DNA of 64,000 bases, from the NCBI RefSeq assembly GCF_028583425.1, contig NC_072798.1:15254501-15318500 (forward strand). Direction: 5' to 3'. The DNA is from Eublepharis macularius. Lineage: Eukaryota; Chordata; Lepidosauria; Squamata; Eublepharidae. Made by a program: the position numbers and the translations under genes. This document shows, one piece after another, positions 10,506-23,175 of the stretch; the first letter of the stretch is position 1, and each line of letters begins with the position of its first letter. The notes beneath the pieces were generated by a model that worked only from the letters and a program-made list of their open reading frames with translations, was not told the DNA's origin and made no database searches.

Positions 10506-10640
10506 AAGATGGGTAGCCATGTTAGTCTGTCTGTAGCAGTAGAAAAGAGCAAGAGTCCAGTAGCACCTATAAGACTCACAAAATTTGTGGTAGGGTATGA
10601 GCTTTCGTGAGCCACAGCTCAGTTTTTAAGATACAGCTAG
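10506..10640 (-). repeat. Copy of the AAGCTTATGC/ACACGGCTA repeat (- strand)
   Basis: The + strand reads GGTAGCCATGTTAGTCTG, AGAGTCCAGTAGCACC and GAGCTTTCGTGAGCCACAGC, the reverse complement of the family at 6163-6289. Confidence 0.6.
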
Positions 10641-10954
10641 AATGTGAGTATTCTTGTTACTGATAATCTGGTAGGCTGAGGGGCTTGTGGGTTTTTTGCC
10701 TTGGGAACAACTGAAGGGTTAATGTTGTAAAAGCTACCCATCTGGGCAAGGAATAGCTTTGTTCTTAGTAATGATATTGGATGGAGATGCTGCTTCTTAG
10801 AAAGGCAGAATCTCTGGGGCTATCCTGCCCACTTTGGATGAAATGGTTTTGAACCTAAATCTCTGAAGAGTTTATTCAATCCTGCCTTGTCATTTGAAGA
10901 TCAGATAAATGCAGTTGTATGAATAACCTTCTTTCAGTTGCACGTTGTGTGGAA

Positions 10955-11240
10955 AACTCTCTTAGAATCTGCTGAGGTAGCTACACTGATCCATGCTAAT
11001 TTAACTTCTAAACTGGACTACTGTAATGCACTCTGTGTTGGGCTGCCCTTGAAGACTATTCAAAAGCCGCAACTGGTATGGGACATAGCTGCTTGACTAC
11101 TGTCCAGAGGTGTAATAATTCTATACTGATTTTAAGACACCTGTATTGGTTACCTATATGCTTCTAGGTCTATTTTAAGGTGATAATCATCACCTTTAAA
11201 GCTATATACGACCCACATATCTGAAGGACCATCTCTCTCA
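10955..11240 (+). mobile_element. Degraded L2 LINE fragment
   Basis: CTGGACTACTGTAATGCACTC..GGGCTGCCC and CACCTGTATTGGTTACC match the L2 LDYCNAL..GLP and LHWLP blocks seen intact at 2774-3427. Multiple frame breaks. Confidence 0.7.
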
Positions 11241-11309
11241 GTACCATTATACAAACTCCAATCCTTGTTAAATTGTTTGCTGAGTACCTCCCCCGCCCCG
11301 CGCCAGGTG

Positions 11310-12430
11310 TATTAGACCAGCCACAACCTGGTCATTTTCAGCTGAGACACAGAAGAGGGACTGAGTTGGCCCATTTCCCATTAATTCTATTGAGTTAATC
11401 CTCCTCACATCGGGTCTTCCTCTTTTCCTATTGCCTTCCACTTTTCCTGGCATTATTGTCTTTTCCAGTGAGGCTTGTCTTCTGATGTGACCAAAGTACA
11501 ATAGCCTCAGTTTTGTCATTTTAGCTTCTAGGGAGAATTCAGACTTGATTTAATCTAGTACCCACTTATTTGTCTTTTTGGCAACCCATAGTATCCATAA
11601 AATTTTCCTCCAACACCACAATTTTCTTCCTCTCAGAGCCAAGCTACAAGTAACTTTTTTCACACGTAGAACACTTGATCATTTTTGCAAGTTTTCCTGG
11701 GAACTGAAGTCCCAGTGTCCTTCCCCTCTCTGTTAGAATCGCTGCCTGAAGAGCCAGAGAAAGCCAGCTGCAGCAGCAGCTTTTGCAAATCCAGAGCAGC
11801 TCCCCGGGAGCAAGACGCCCAGGGAGAAAGCTGCAGCTGCCCGCCCCCAAAGATCGTTGAGAGCAGGCTTGTGACTGGAGGAATGATTTGCAAAAGCTGC
11901 TGCTGCTGCTGGCTTTCTCTGGCTCTTCAGGCAGCAATTCTAACAGAGAGGGGAAGGACACTAGGACTTCAGTTCCCAGGAAAACTTGCGAAAACGATCA
12001 AGTGTTCTTCACGTGAAAAACGTCACTCGTAGCTTGACTCTCAGCTTTCTTCATTGTCTGACTTTCACGTCAATACATAGTAATGGGGAATACCATAGTA
12101 CTGACCTGTCAATCTCTATAGTATGTACTTCTCTGTATCCTGAGACCAGGCACAAGGGACAGTGAACAAGTCTTTCACTTCTTACACAAATTATCTTGAT
12201 CTTGGTCTCCAGTGACACCTCCTTACACTTAAGGATCTTTTCTAGTTCTTTCATGGCTGCCACCCAAGCTTCAATCTTCTTCTGGTTTCTGGTTGCAGTC
12301 TCCCTTTTGGTTGATGATTGATCTAAGGGATCGAAAACTTTTAACAATTTCAGTTTCTTCATTGCCAACATACATCTTCTTGAAGTTCAGCTGTAATCCT
12401 GCTTTGGCACTTCATCAGTAATCATTTCAA
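11310..12430 (-). mobile_element. Bov-B (RTE) LINE fragment (- strand), interrupted by a MITE
   Basis: The - strand translation shows AMKELEKILKCKEVSLETKI (12170-12270) and LLYFGHIRRQASLEKTIM with GKVEGNRKRGRP (11400-11500), conserved 3' Bov-B ORF blocks in the correct order. A 405-bp MITE splits them. Frames are broken. Confidence 0.8.
11636..12040. mobile_element. Foldback MITE, 405-bp member of the GAGCCAAGCTACAAG family
   Basis: TIRs GAGCCAAGCTACAAGTAAC / GTCACTCGTAGCTTGACTC, with TCA on both sides (11633-11635 and 12041-12043), inside Bov-B. The interior differs wholly from the 202-bp type: inverted arms with GCAAGTTTTCCTGGGAACTG and CTCTGTTAGAATCGCTGCC flank a core rich in CAGCAGCAGC. 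Confidence 0.78.
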
Positions 12431-12440
12431 GTCTTTATAA

Positions 12441-13046
12441 AATCTTAACTGTAATCTCTGTGAAAAATACTAGATTAAGAATTCTCTTGCCTCCAAACCC
12501 TGAAGCTAGAAACAACAGTTGAATGAGGTGGACACTTCTTGTCCCCCTGGAGCCCAAATCAGACTGGAAGCCCCACTATATACTCTTCATCTCCTGCAGA
12601 AGGAGCTTAGATCCAAATACAATAAATCCAATAGGTGGGAGATGTAAGACCAGTCAACGGTAGGTGAAGACTGAAAATCCTTGGGCAAAACATCTTCTTA
12701 AATACCATTCCCTGTAGTCACAATTTTTATCACAGTCCAGTTGTAGTCAAAATGTCCTGCCTACCCCGATTACCCCATACAGTTTATGAGACAACAACAT
12801 GGCCCTGACTATTTTCATTGGTCAGAGACACTCGTATGACCCAATCCATGATAAAGAATTTCTCCAAGATGCTCCTTCTGGGACAATTAACTGACTAAGC
12901 CCTGATTCCTGACACCTCTCTACATCCCATCTGATTTCAAAGAATAGGTGCCATCCCATGTAGACATTGGCTGGAATTGTTTGTTCCTCATCTGATAAAT
13001 TTGGTTCAAGGACAACACTGCTCAGATTAGCCCGACCTATTAGCTG
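12441..13046. other. Intergenic, no recognised feature
   Basis: No gene or known repeat identified. Confidence 0.4.
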
Positions 13047-13312
13047 AGAGCAAGTTTGGTGTAGTGGTTAAAGAGTGTGGGACGGGACTCTAATCTGGAG
13101 AACTGGGTTTGATTCCCCACTCCTCCACTTGAAGCCAGCTGGCTGACCTTGGGTCAGTCACAGCTCTCTCAGAGCTCTCTCAGCCTCACCCACCTCACAG
13201 GGTGATTGTTGTGGGGATAATAATAACAATACTTTGTAAACCGCTCTGAGTGGGCATTAAGTTGTCCTGAAGGGTGGCATATACATTGGTGGTGGTGGTG
13301 GTGGTGGTTGTT
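13047..13312 (+). repeat. tRNA-derived SINE, near complete
   Basis: AAGTTTGGTGTAGTGGTTA head, GGTTTGATTCCCCACTCC B-box region, body ending AAACCGCTCTGAGTGGGC..AGTTGTCCTGAAGGG and a (GGT)n tail. It is the uninterrupted reference for the copy at 5013. Confidence 0.85.
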
Positions 13313-13705
13313 ATCTTACTGTTGCAACAGCAAAAGAAAGCAATTTTGCTGTGGTACAGAGACTCCTTACAGAGACAAAGGATTCAAAAGTATGGATTGG
13401 ATCCAGATTAAATTGGCCAATACCACTGATGGCCCTTTCCCACCCTCATGTCATTCTCCAGGATCCCCTGTCTCCGAGGAGTAGCATTTTGTGGAGATCT
13501 GTGGGCTTAAGTGGAAAGGAGGAGGCAGGAAAACCGCGTACAATTTACAGTGTACATTCAGTTCAATTTACAGTGAAATCCTAAGCAGAGTGACTCCAGT
13601 CCAAGCCCATTTCACTGTTAGTCTGGATCCAACACTAAAAATATCTGTATGTATTGACTGAAGATATATGGATCTGTGAGCTTGGGCCAGTCACTGTTTC
13701 TCTCA

Positions 13706-13907
13706 GAGCCAAACTACAAGTGACGTCTTACACAGGTTGGACACTAGTCGGCTTCCCTCAAGTTTTGATGGGAAATGTAGGCATCCTGGTCTTGCAGCTG
13801 TAATGGAGAGCCAAGCTGTAAAACCAGGGCGCCTACATTTCCCATCAAAACTTGATTGAAGCTGACAAGTGTCCAACCTGTGTAAGGCATCACTTGTAGT
13901 TTGGCTC
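13706..13907. mobile_element. Foldback MITE, 202-bp subfamily, in a SINE-like host
   Basis: TIRs GAGCCAAACTACAAGTGACG / CACTTGTAGTTTGGCTC with TCA on both sides (13703-13705, 13908-13910). The host reads GGGCCAGTCACTGTTTCTCTCA then GGGTAACCTCC, a SINE body. Shares the private variants CACTAGTCGG and GGGCGCC with 46304-46505. Confidence 0.85.
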
Positions 13908-14613
13908 TCAGGGTAACCTCCTTGTCGTTAAGATAAAGTCAGGAGGGGCATAAAAGTCTCCCTGAGCTCATAAGTGAAGGGCTGGGTCAAAATTTGAATG
14001 AATAGCAGTCACTTGTCCCACAGTCTCAATGCTACAGCATACCGGCTGCTTCTTGACAGCACAAACTCAGCATAACAGGAACCGGTAACTTCCCATCCTC
14101 TCGAATGAAGTCCTTAGAAATGCCAGAAGGGCTGTCCTTTTCCTGCAAGAAAGTGTTAAAAAAAATCTCTTCAGTATTTATTTCTATCCATTCTTCTTGT
14201 GCCAAGGTAACCTGGGAAACCTGAAAGGATACTGAGCGCTGGAGTCCGACAGAGGGGACAAACAACTAGCCTTTGTTCGGTAATCAGTTCATTTGAATTT
14301 CAAAAAAATAAAGTTGCCAAGTGTTTTCTCTTCCAGGCAGGCTAAACTTGCATTTTGCATGGGACTCTTGATGGCCTGAAGCTAATCCTCCCGATTCATG
14401 CAGGGGGCCTTCTCCTTGGCCCCCGTGAGATTAAGAACGAGAAATGCCGTAAGAGTCTACATGTGATTCCCTCACTTCAATGTTTTGCAAATGCGCTCCA
14501 ATTGCTTGCTTTAATATGGGAGAATCTCTAAAGTAATTCCAGAATCCGAGCACAAACAACGTACTGTAGCTTTCCACTCCTTCCAATCATTTGTACTTTC
14601 TTCTCCTTCTCTT

Positions 14614-14703
14614 TTAGTCAAATCCTAAGCAGAGTTACTCTGGTCTAAACCCATTGAAATCAATGTGCTTATACTGGAGTAACTCTGCTTAGGGTTTCAC
14701 TGT
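14614..14703. repeat. About 85-bp palindromic repeat (AATCCTAAGCAGAGTTACTC)
   Basis: Arms ATCCTAAGCAGAGTTACTC and GAGTAACTCTGCTTAGG flank a core near CATTGAAATCAATG. Related copies: 32955-33040, 40019-40112, 42544-42631, 27741-27837 and part at 53915-53985. A non-coding MITE-like repeat of unassigned class. Confidence 0.7.
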
Positions 14704-14705
14704 TA

Positions 14706-15054
14706 GTGTGTCAAGAGAGAGCCAACGTAGTGAGGATCAATCAGGCTGCATATGCAAATGACATTGAAAGGCTGGCCCAATCAGGGAAGAGTGGCTGAGC
14801 TGGCAGTGGGTGGGGGTGCAAGCAGGCAGCAGCCTGCCAGCCACACAGGGAAGCCATATCCCTTTGAGAAAACACATTTTGCCCCTTTTTACCCCCTTAG
14901 GGGGCGAATTTCTTAAAATCCCTTCTTAGTGGGTGTTTACATCATGAAAGGAATGTACTCCCCAAATTTCATGTTTCTAGATCCAGAGATTTGGGCTGGG
15001 TGTTGATGAGTCAGTCAGGACACTTGTCTTTATGTATATATAGATTATTCATTC
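14706..15054. repeat. Unclassified dispersed-looking sequence ending in TATATATAGAT
   Basis: Holds CCAAATTTCATGTTTCTAG, GATGAGTCAGTCAGGACAC and a TATA-rich end. I recall similar text as a widespread vertebrate transposon end but cannot name the family. Confidence 0.3.
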
Positions 15055-15055
15055 A

Positions 15056-15276
15056 TGAATTTCACTGATACTGTACCTTTATCCCGAATGGGGTCCTAAT
15101 GCAGCTTGCAGCTTTCTCCTCTATTTTATCCTCACAACAACCATGTGAGATAGATTAGACTGAGAGGATGTGTCCGGCTGAAGATCACCCGGCAAGCTTC
15201 CATGACAGGGTGGGGAAACCTACCTGGGTCTCTCACACTCTTGTCCTACACTCTAACCATCACACCACACTAGCTC
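15056..15276 (-). repeat. tRNA-derived SINE (- strand)
   Basis: Reverse-complement SINE: body at 15080-15160 (TTTATCCTCACAACAACC), head ending CTAACCATCACACCACACTAG near 15272. Confidence 0.8.
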
Positions 15277-16008
15277 GCATTGTGGATTTTGTGGCACGTT
15301 TGCCAGAAGGATGACCATCATCGATCTTCACAGATCTTGAAGGACCATGCGCTTCCCATCTTTGATGGGATTCAGTTGACCCAGTTAAGGACGTAGGGGT
15401 TATACAGGATCCAGCACAGCCATTAGAGAACAAGTGCAGTGGCAAAAAAAGTCCTTCTCTGAACTCAAACCAGCCTGGAAGAGGGCCCCTACCTTGACAC
15501 AGCCAATCTGGCTACTTGAATTCATGCAGTGGTAGCAATAAGACTAGACTACTGTCATGCATTCTTCCCTCAAAGTCAACCCAGAGACTCCAGCTGGCAC
15601 AGAGCACTGCAGCTCATTTTCTTTCAGGAGCTAGATGGAGCATGTATATCATTCTCCAGTCACTCCTTTGGCTTGCCCTCAGTTACTGGGCTCAGTTCAA
15701 GGCTTTGACCGTCACATACAAAACCCTTCATGGACTTGGTCCCTCATATCTAGGCAATCACCTCTCTCTCTCTCTCTCTATGTTCCACCACAGCAGCTTC
15801 ACTCAACTGAACAAGGGCTTCTGCCATTACCACCCTGTAGTTGGGCAAAATCAACAGCTGTCAGTACAGGTGCTCTTTCTGTGGCAGCCCCACCTTATAG
15901 AATGGCCTTCCTGAGGAGGTCAGGAAAGCTCCCACTCTTCTGGCTTTCCACAAAGTATGCAAAACTGAATTATTCAGGAAGACATTTTTTACTCTACAGC
16001 CCATACCC

Positions 16009-16235
16009 CAGGGCATTTTTTCAACTGGAAAGCGGTGGAACGGAGTTCTGGAACCTCTTGAAAATGGTCACATGGCTGGTGGCCCCGCCCTCTGATCTCC
16101 AGACAGAGAGGAGTCTAGATTGCCCCACTCCCCTCTGTCTGGAGATCAGGGGGCGGGGCCACCAGCCATGTGACCATTTTCTCCAAGGGCAACCCACTGA
16201 GTTCCACCACCTCTTTTCCCAGAAAAAAAGCCCTG
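16009..16235. mobile_element. hAT-like foldback MITE (227 bp), perfect 8-bp TSD
   Basis: Ends CAGGGCATTTTTTC / AAAAAAAGCCCTG. CCATACCC is duplicated exactly at 16001-16008 and 16236-16243. The interior is a long inverted repeat (GGTCACATGGCTGGTGGCC and complement). CAGGG ends and 8-bp duplications are typical of the hAT superfamily. A second copy is at 56252-56511. Confidence 0.9.
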
Positions 16236-16318
16236 CCATACCCTATTGTATTTTGTTCGTTGAAAGTCGTAAAGATTGATTATATTGATTTGCACTGTGT
16301 AATCTGCCTTGAGTCTTG

Positions 16319-17011
16319 GGGTTAAACTACTCGAGACACCTGACACGTGTTGGGTTCTCGCAAGTTTACCTGGGTGGTGTAGTTGGCAGCAGGACGGGAG
16401 GGAAAGAGGCAGCAAGGGGAGCCCGAAGCTGCCAGGCAGCTAGCAGCGACAGGAAGGAATCCCCAACCACAGTAATAACTAATGCAATTTTTCAGAATTT
16501 TTCAAGATATTAAATTTAAAGTGACCAAGTGTGGATATAAAAGGCTCATTAATAAATATCAATAAATATACTCAATACATACATACAATAAATAGTTCAT
16601 AAATAATGCATAAATACAACAAAGTTTTCAAAACTCATGATCCCCCCCACCCCCCACCCCCCGAACGCCTTTTTGGAGGAAGGATTAGTGACTCTGGGAA
16701 GGAAGTCCCGGAGTGTGCTTACCCTGGTTGGGGATTCCTTCCTGCTGGTTTTGTTTGAGAGGCAGCTAGCAGCGGCGGAGGGAGCTGCCACCACCACTGC
16801 TAGACTCAATCATCCCTTCTCACAGAGAGGGGAAAGAAGGATGGTTGAGTCTAGCAGTGGTGGTGGCAGCACTCCTTCTTCCGCTGCTAGCCATCTGGCA
16901 GCTCCGGGCTCCCCTCACTGACTCTTTCCCTCCCATCCTGCTGCCGATTACACTAACCAGGTAAACTTGTGAGAACCCAACAGGTGTCGGGCATCTTGTG
17001 TAGCTTGACTC
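16319..17011. mobile_element. Large foldback element (693 bp), GAGCCAAGCTAC-like ends
   Basis: Ends GGGTTAAACTACTCGAG / CTTGTGTAGCTTGACTC; flanks TTG and TTA. Long inverted arms (GGGTTCTCGCAAGTTTACC and complement; GGCAGCTAGCAGCG and complement) surround an AT-rich centre and a nested smaller inverted repeat near 16780-16890. Family membership rests on the terminal 12-15 bp only. Confidence 0.6.
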
Positions 17012-17059
17012 TTAGTGAGAAAGGTGGACTATGAAACAAAACAAAACAAACAAAGCTCC

Positions 17060-18362
17060 TCTCACCAAGTCCCTCCATGTTATACATACACAACGACTCC
17101 GCTGGGAGGCGGGAGCAGCTCATTATTAGTTCCTTCAAGCCCTTTTGTGCTAGCAGGTCTCCACATAAGCTGGCAGGGCTTAAAGGAGCACAAAGAAGTC
17201 AACTCTTTTTTAGAGGTACCACTCCCAAAAGAAGGTGAGCAGTTGCCTTAGAGGCCTTTGTGACATCATGGAGGCCTCTCTCTCCCTCCGGGTGGGAATG
17301 GTTGAACTAGCCCACTCTGAGATGGGCACTCTGCTAAACTCAAAACAACCATAGAGTGTAAACCTCGACCTACATCCCCATTGGGTGCATGATGGATCCT
17401 TATCAGCCCTGTGGAAGTACCTGAAGAAAAACAGACAAAAGATATTTCGTATGTGTCTTTATGTTTACAGGTGTGGCATTTTGTACATCTAGTCAACTGA
17501 GACAGAAAACTGGCAAAAGGTCAGTTTTGGGAATAGGAGAACAATGCAAAGAAGCAGGAAGAGAAACAGCTTAGATCAAATGCCATGTTTTTTTTAAAGA
17601 AGCATTATGCACCATTGGACCATTTCAAAGTTTACAAGTATTCAGTGGGGTCCAAATGAATTTGAGATGTTTACATTGCATCACGATAGGCCGAGGATGC
17701 AAGGCCAGGTCAATCACAAGGCACTTTGCTTGGGCCGATTGTTCTGGAGCAGTTTTGTGGAAAGCTGAATAAACGTGTAACATGTAACGTAACGTAACAA
17801 GAATAAAGCTGAATAAACGTGTAACGTAACAAGATGCTGGTTGCTAAAAGGTCTGTACAGTCGGTGGGCCAGATGCTATTGTGTTGAGTTTATTGATATA
17901 AAAGAGTGTTCCTCGAAGAGTGAGGGAAAGATTGAGCTTTCTAAAAATTATAAAATAAAAAAAATGGATTTAAAGCTGTAGTAGTAGCAACATTGAAAAT
18001 ATTTTAATGAGATTTTTTGGTTATAATTTTGTCCAGATTTTTAGCCAATTTTTTAAAATTCTTATCAGTTCACAGGAATCCAAAGGAAAACAATTATCAA
18101 CTGAAATTCAGAACTAATGTTCTTTAGGAAAGGAAGTATTAGCTAAGTGGGATTTGTTTGTTTGTTTGTTTGTTTAAATATTTACATCCTGCCTTTCCAC
18201 GTGGTTTGAGGTGGCTTACAAATGATAAATAAATCATTATGTAGGCGCCAGAAAATTAAAGGATTCCATGTTTGGGCCATTAGCAGAATCTATCGTTAGG
18301 CATAGGAAGCATGATTATAGGTGGCTGTGAGCTCATTCTGCTGGCTGGTGTGTGTGCAGGAA
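17060..18362. other. Intergenic; short tandem duplication and SINE tail
   Basis: 17763-17832 holds two units of AGCTGAATAAACGTGTAAC plus GTAACGTAACAAG. (TTTG)n at about 18155-18175 precedes a SINE 3' end on the - strand (18176-18235). No gene. Confidence 0.45.
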
Positions 18363-18779
18363 TGAAAATAATAAAAGCATACACTTGGTTTATATTTGGA
18401 AAAGAAATAAGAGTTCTTTATTGCAGGAACTCCACACACTGATAGGAAAGGAGGAGAGACAGATTCTAACTACCTATCTAATCTAAGGATGGACATGGAT
18501 TGCAGGGCAAGGCCTGCATCCATGCTGCCAAGACCGAGGGAGGAGAAGGAGAGAGGTGTTGCCTGGAACAAAGCCAGGAAGAGAAGAAGTGAGAGGGAGG
18601 AAGTCAGGAGGAAGAAATCCTGAGAATAGCAATCTGCACATTAAAGGACAGTCAGAGCAGCAGTAAACAATAGTAAACAGAAAACAGAGTGACCTGACCT
18701 CTCTATCTTTCTAACTCTTTGGTTAGTCCCCCTCTGAAACCTGAGGAGAGAGACAGCACGGAATCTTCCTCTTCCAACA
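18363..18779 (-). repeat. LTR (copy 2, complete, apparently solo)
   Basis: A 417-bp unit, TG...CA on the - strand (TGTTGGAAGAGG at the 18779 end, ATTATTTTCA at the 18363 end), with AATAAA on the - strand about 55 bp from the 18363 end. Nearly identical to copy 1 at 1-400, same orientation, 18 kb apart. Flanks AGGAA and ACAAT do not match, so no target-site duplication is visible. Confidence 0.65.
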
Positions 18780-19184
18780 ACAATAATGATTTTAAAACAT
18801 TTCCAATTTAAACCAAGATAAATAACAGACCCCAAATCCCTCCTTCCCGGTATGATGAATGGATGCCTGACTACATCCTGATATCTCACTGATGAGATAT
18901 TGAGAGCAAATCTAAATTGCTAAACAAACATTACACTATATTCAGTATGAATAGTCCTCTGCTTTTGAGATGCACACTGTACTTACGGTTGGTAACATGG
19001 AAATTATAAATCTTGATCCTCTATCTGTCCAACATCTCAAGAGAAAGAAATAGGCATAAAATGAATTGCTTAGGCATTTGCTCATTTCCCCTCTTTGAGT
19101 CTCCCCCTCCCCCCCGCCAAGAGCTTTTATGTTGAAAATAAATGGCATCCTTTTGCTCTTGGCTGGTTCCTGCTCTTGCTCACT

Positions 19185-19334
19185 GGCTGATTCCACACAT
19201 GTTGGATAATGCACTTTCAATGCACTTTATCCATCATTTGAGGTGGATTTTTTCTTCCGCACACAAAAAAATCCATTCCAAATGATCTATAAAGAGGATT
19301 GGAAGTGCATTATCCCGCGTGTGCGGAATCACTC
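19185..19334. mobile_element. Foldback MITE (150 bp), GGCTGATTCCACAC ends
   Basis: Inverted repeat with GGCTGATTCCACAC / GTGTGCGGAATCACTC ends and arms containing GGATAATGCACTT and AAGTGCATTATCC. ACT flanks both sides (19182-19184, 19335-19337). Confidence 0.65.
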
Positions 19335-19705
19335 ACTGAAAGGGTCAGGAGGACTTTTCTCTTCCTTTTTAGCCACATAGACCAGCAAGACACAAAATGT
19401 GCTTTCTTCCATTTTGTAGGTAAGTTTTATGTTTTCAAAGCTATCTTTGGTGCTATCAGGCGGGTAAGGGGGTAGGAAGCCAAATAGCCAGCCACAAATG
19501 AATTTGGGAGGTGAAAAAGAAAGAGACTATAGGTTCCACTCTTGCACTTGAAAGTTGTCAATCCCTTCCTGCAGGAGACAGGAGGCAGCAGATCTTCACA
19601 GATTTATTGAAGGCATTCTGTACTTTTTCGGAAGTAGTCTTCTTTGCATTTCTTTTCTCAGCCCTGCTATTGAAAACAGACTTTTTGGCTAAGCCATGGT
19701 GAGGT

Positions 19706-21130
<1,425 letters not shown>

Positions 21131-21138
21131 AAAACTAG

Positions 21139-21631
21139 ATTTATTCACTCATTTGTTTATTTACTTCATTTGTACCTTGCCTTTCTGCCAAATGGGAGAA
21201 CTCAAGCCAGCTTACATTGTTCTACTTCATTTTATCCCCATGTTTTATCCTGTGAAGTAGTTTAGGCTGCGAGTATGTGACAATGTTAGTTTAATTTTAA
21301 TTTAATTTATTCAATTTATACTCCGTCCTCCCCACACCAGCGGGCTCAGGGCAGATCACAACAAGGCTTAAAACACATTACACAGTTCAAACCATTATTA
21401 CCATTAAAACCATAGAATACTACATACCACAGTTTAAAACACCACATCTATATAAATATAGAAACAAGAAGCATAGCAGCACATAATCTAGACGATCACC
21501 TTTTCACCATCTCCAATGTCCACCGTCACCGTTACCCAATGTCACCCAGCAAGCTTCCATGGAAGAGCAGGAATTCGCACCTGGGTCTTGTAGACTGTGC
21601 CAGCACTTTAATCTCTATACCTCACTGAGTC
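21139..21631 (-). repeat. SINE (- strand) split by a LINE 3' fragment
   Basis: The SINE 3' part (TTTATTTACTTCATTTGTACC) runs to 21285 and the head resumes at GTCACCCAGCAAGCTTCC (21541). Between lies an AT-rich LINE 3' end (- strand, GCGGGCTCAGGGCAGATCAC). CAATG at 21281-21285 and 21537-21541 looks like its target duplication. Confidence 0.7.
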
Positions 21632-22031
21632 TCATTTGAAGCAGTGGTGTCCTGGTTTAGAATTCAATCCCACAGACTGAAATGCAAATGAACTACTTAT
21701 AGAAACTTGAGATATTGGTTTGGGGCATAAGTTTATTCAAGATTTGTTGACTGGATAAATGAAGCGTCCAGTACTTTCTGTTTGCTAGCTGACCTTGGTT
21801 CAAAATTGATTGAATCAGGTTTTGCCATTTCAAGCACACTTTATTTTGTCCTGGCTATCTAAAGAGCCGGCTGTGTGTGATTTGGGAAGGCCGTGATTCA
21901 AATTCTTGTATCCCTGCGGACTCACTGGTTAGCTTTGACAAGCTGCAGTTCCCTCAGCTTTACATCTGCAATATGGGAATAACACCAGCTTGTTTCACAG
22001 CTTCAGAGGCCTGGAAGGAAAAGTTTTAAAT

Positions 22032-22376
22032 AAATAAACAAAATAAGTCGTGGAAACAAGAGCTTTATGCTTTGGAGTGACAAATGCACAGATTTAGCAT
22101 CTCTGTTGATCTGAAACCACTTTCGCTGGCTGGCTAGGTGGGTGCCCCTTCCGCTCTAACTGCTCCATGTGCGTCCCTCCTGAAGCTGTGTGCTCAGGGG
22201 AAGCATTCTAGATAGAAGTGTACCGTTCTTCGGTCAAGGGTATACGATAGCTGTTCTCCCTTGGTTGCATCTCCAAACAAGCTCAAGGTCCATTTGCAGG
22301 AGAATAAAATAAGTGAGTGAAACAAAAGCCTCGTGCTCTGGAGTGGCAAATGCACAGATATAGCATCTCTGTTGAT
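22032..22376. repeat. Imperfect local duplication (about 75 bp, twice)
   Basis: 22032-22110 and 22303-22376 share GGAGTG(A/G)CAAATGCACAGAT and TAGCATCTCTGTTGAT, with scattered differences. Confidence 0.75.
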
Positions 22377-23174
22377 GTAACACCCAAATGAAACTGCTTT
22401 GTCAACATTCTTAAATAAAGTCGTTCCAGTTGTGGAACTGTGTGTACACTAATGGAGGTAATATAATGTTTTCAAATGGATACTGTTTGCCAGTCCTTTA
22501 AATTACATTGTGTTTCAGGGGGAGGGGAGGGGTTAACCAATAACTAGTTTGGTATGACATTAGTTTAACCACGGTGGAAAGTTAACGCAAGACTAATGTC
22601 TGTCAAAAAGTGAAGTCAGACATGCTGGCTGGTTGGAACAAATTCAAAAGTAGCCTAACTTTTATTTAGCACCAGCCAAAATGTCATTGGTTAATGAGAA
22701 TGTCATGATACTGTGGATATTAAAGAAAACAAACAAGGGAGAAAAATTGCGGGGAGGGGGAAGACAAAAATCTATTCTTTGGTGTGATGGAAAAGCCCCT
22801 CCCGCTAGGAAATACAGGGGTCTTCCAGCAGCAGCACAGGAAATATGAAAATTCAGTTAACGCCATTCAAACTGTCCCAAAGCTCCCAGATTACAGTCTG
22901 AAATCTTTTCTGGCATTTAGCATGGCTGAGCTTCATAAAATCTTTGTAATACTTCCTCTGAAGACTAGCAATCTAAGGACAGATGGGGTTTTCCCACCAT
23001 CTCTACTCCCTCCCCTTTGGTTTAACATTGAGGCTGATTAAGAGCTTTGGGAGTCTTTAAATCCTATTTACTATTTATTTGTCCACTATATTTTAATCCC
23101 AACCTTCTTCCAAGGAGTTCAGGTAAAGTCGCCCGACTCCAGGTGGGGCCTGAAAACCTCCCAGAAATTCTCCA
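22377..23174. other. Intergenic, no recognised feature
   Basis: Nothing gene-like seen. The open frame at 22784-23041 shows no family signature. Confidence 0.4.
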
Positions 23175-23175
23175 A

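Larger units (their letters stand above)
15290..17060 (+). mobile_element. L2 LINE 3' half with two nested MITEs
   Basis: Degraded L2 RT end (CCAGAGACTCCAGCTGGC, AAAACCCTTCATGGACTTGG, GGCAGCCCCACCTTATAG), 3' UTR at about 16240-16318 and the terminal TTAGTGAGAAAGGTGGAC after 17012. Split by a hAT-like MITE at 16009-16235 and a 693-bp foldback at 16319-17011. Confidence 0.75.
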
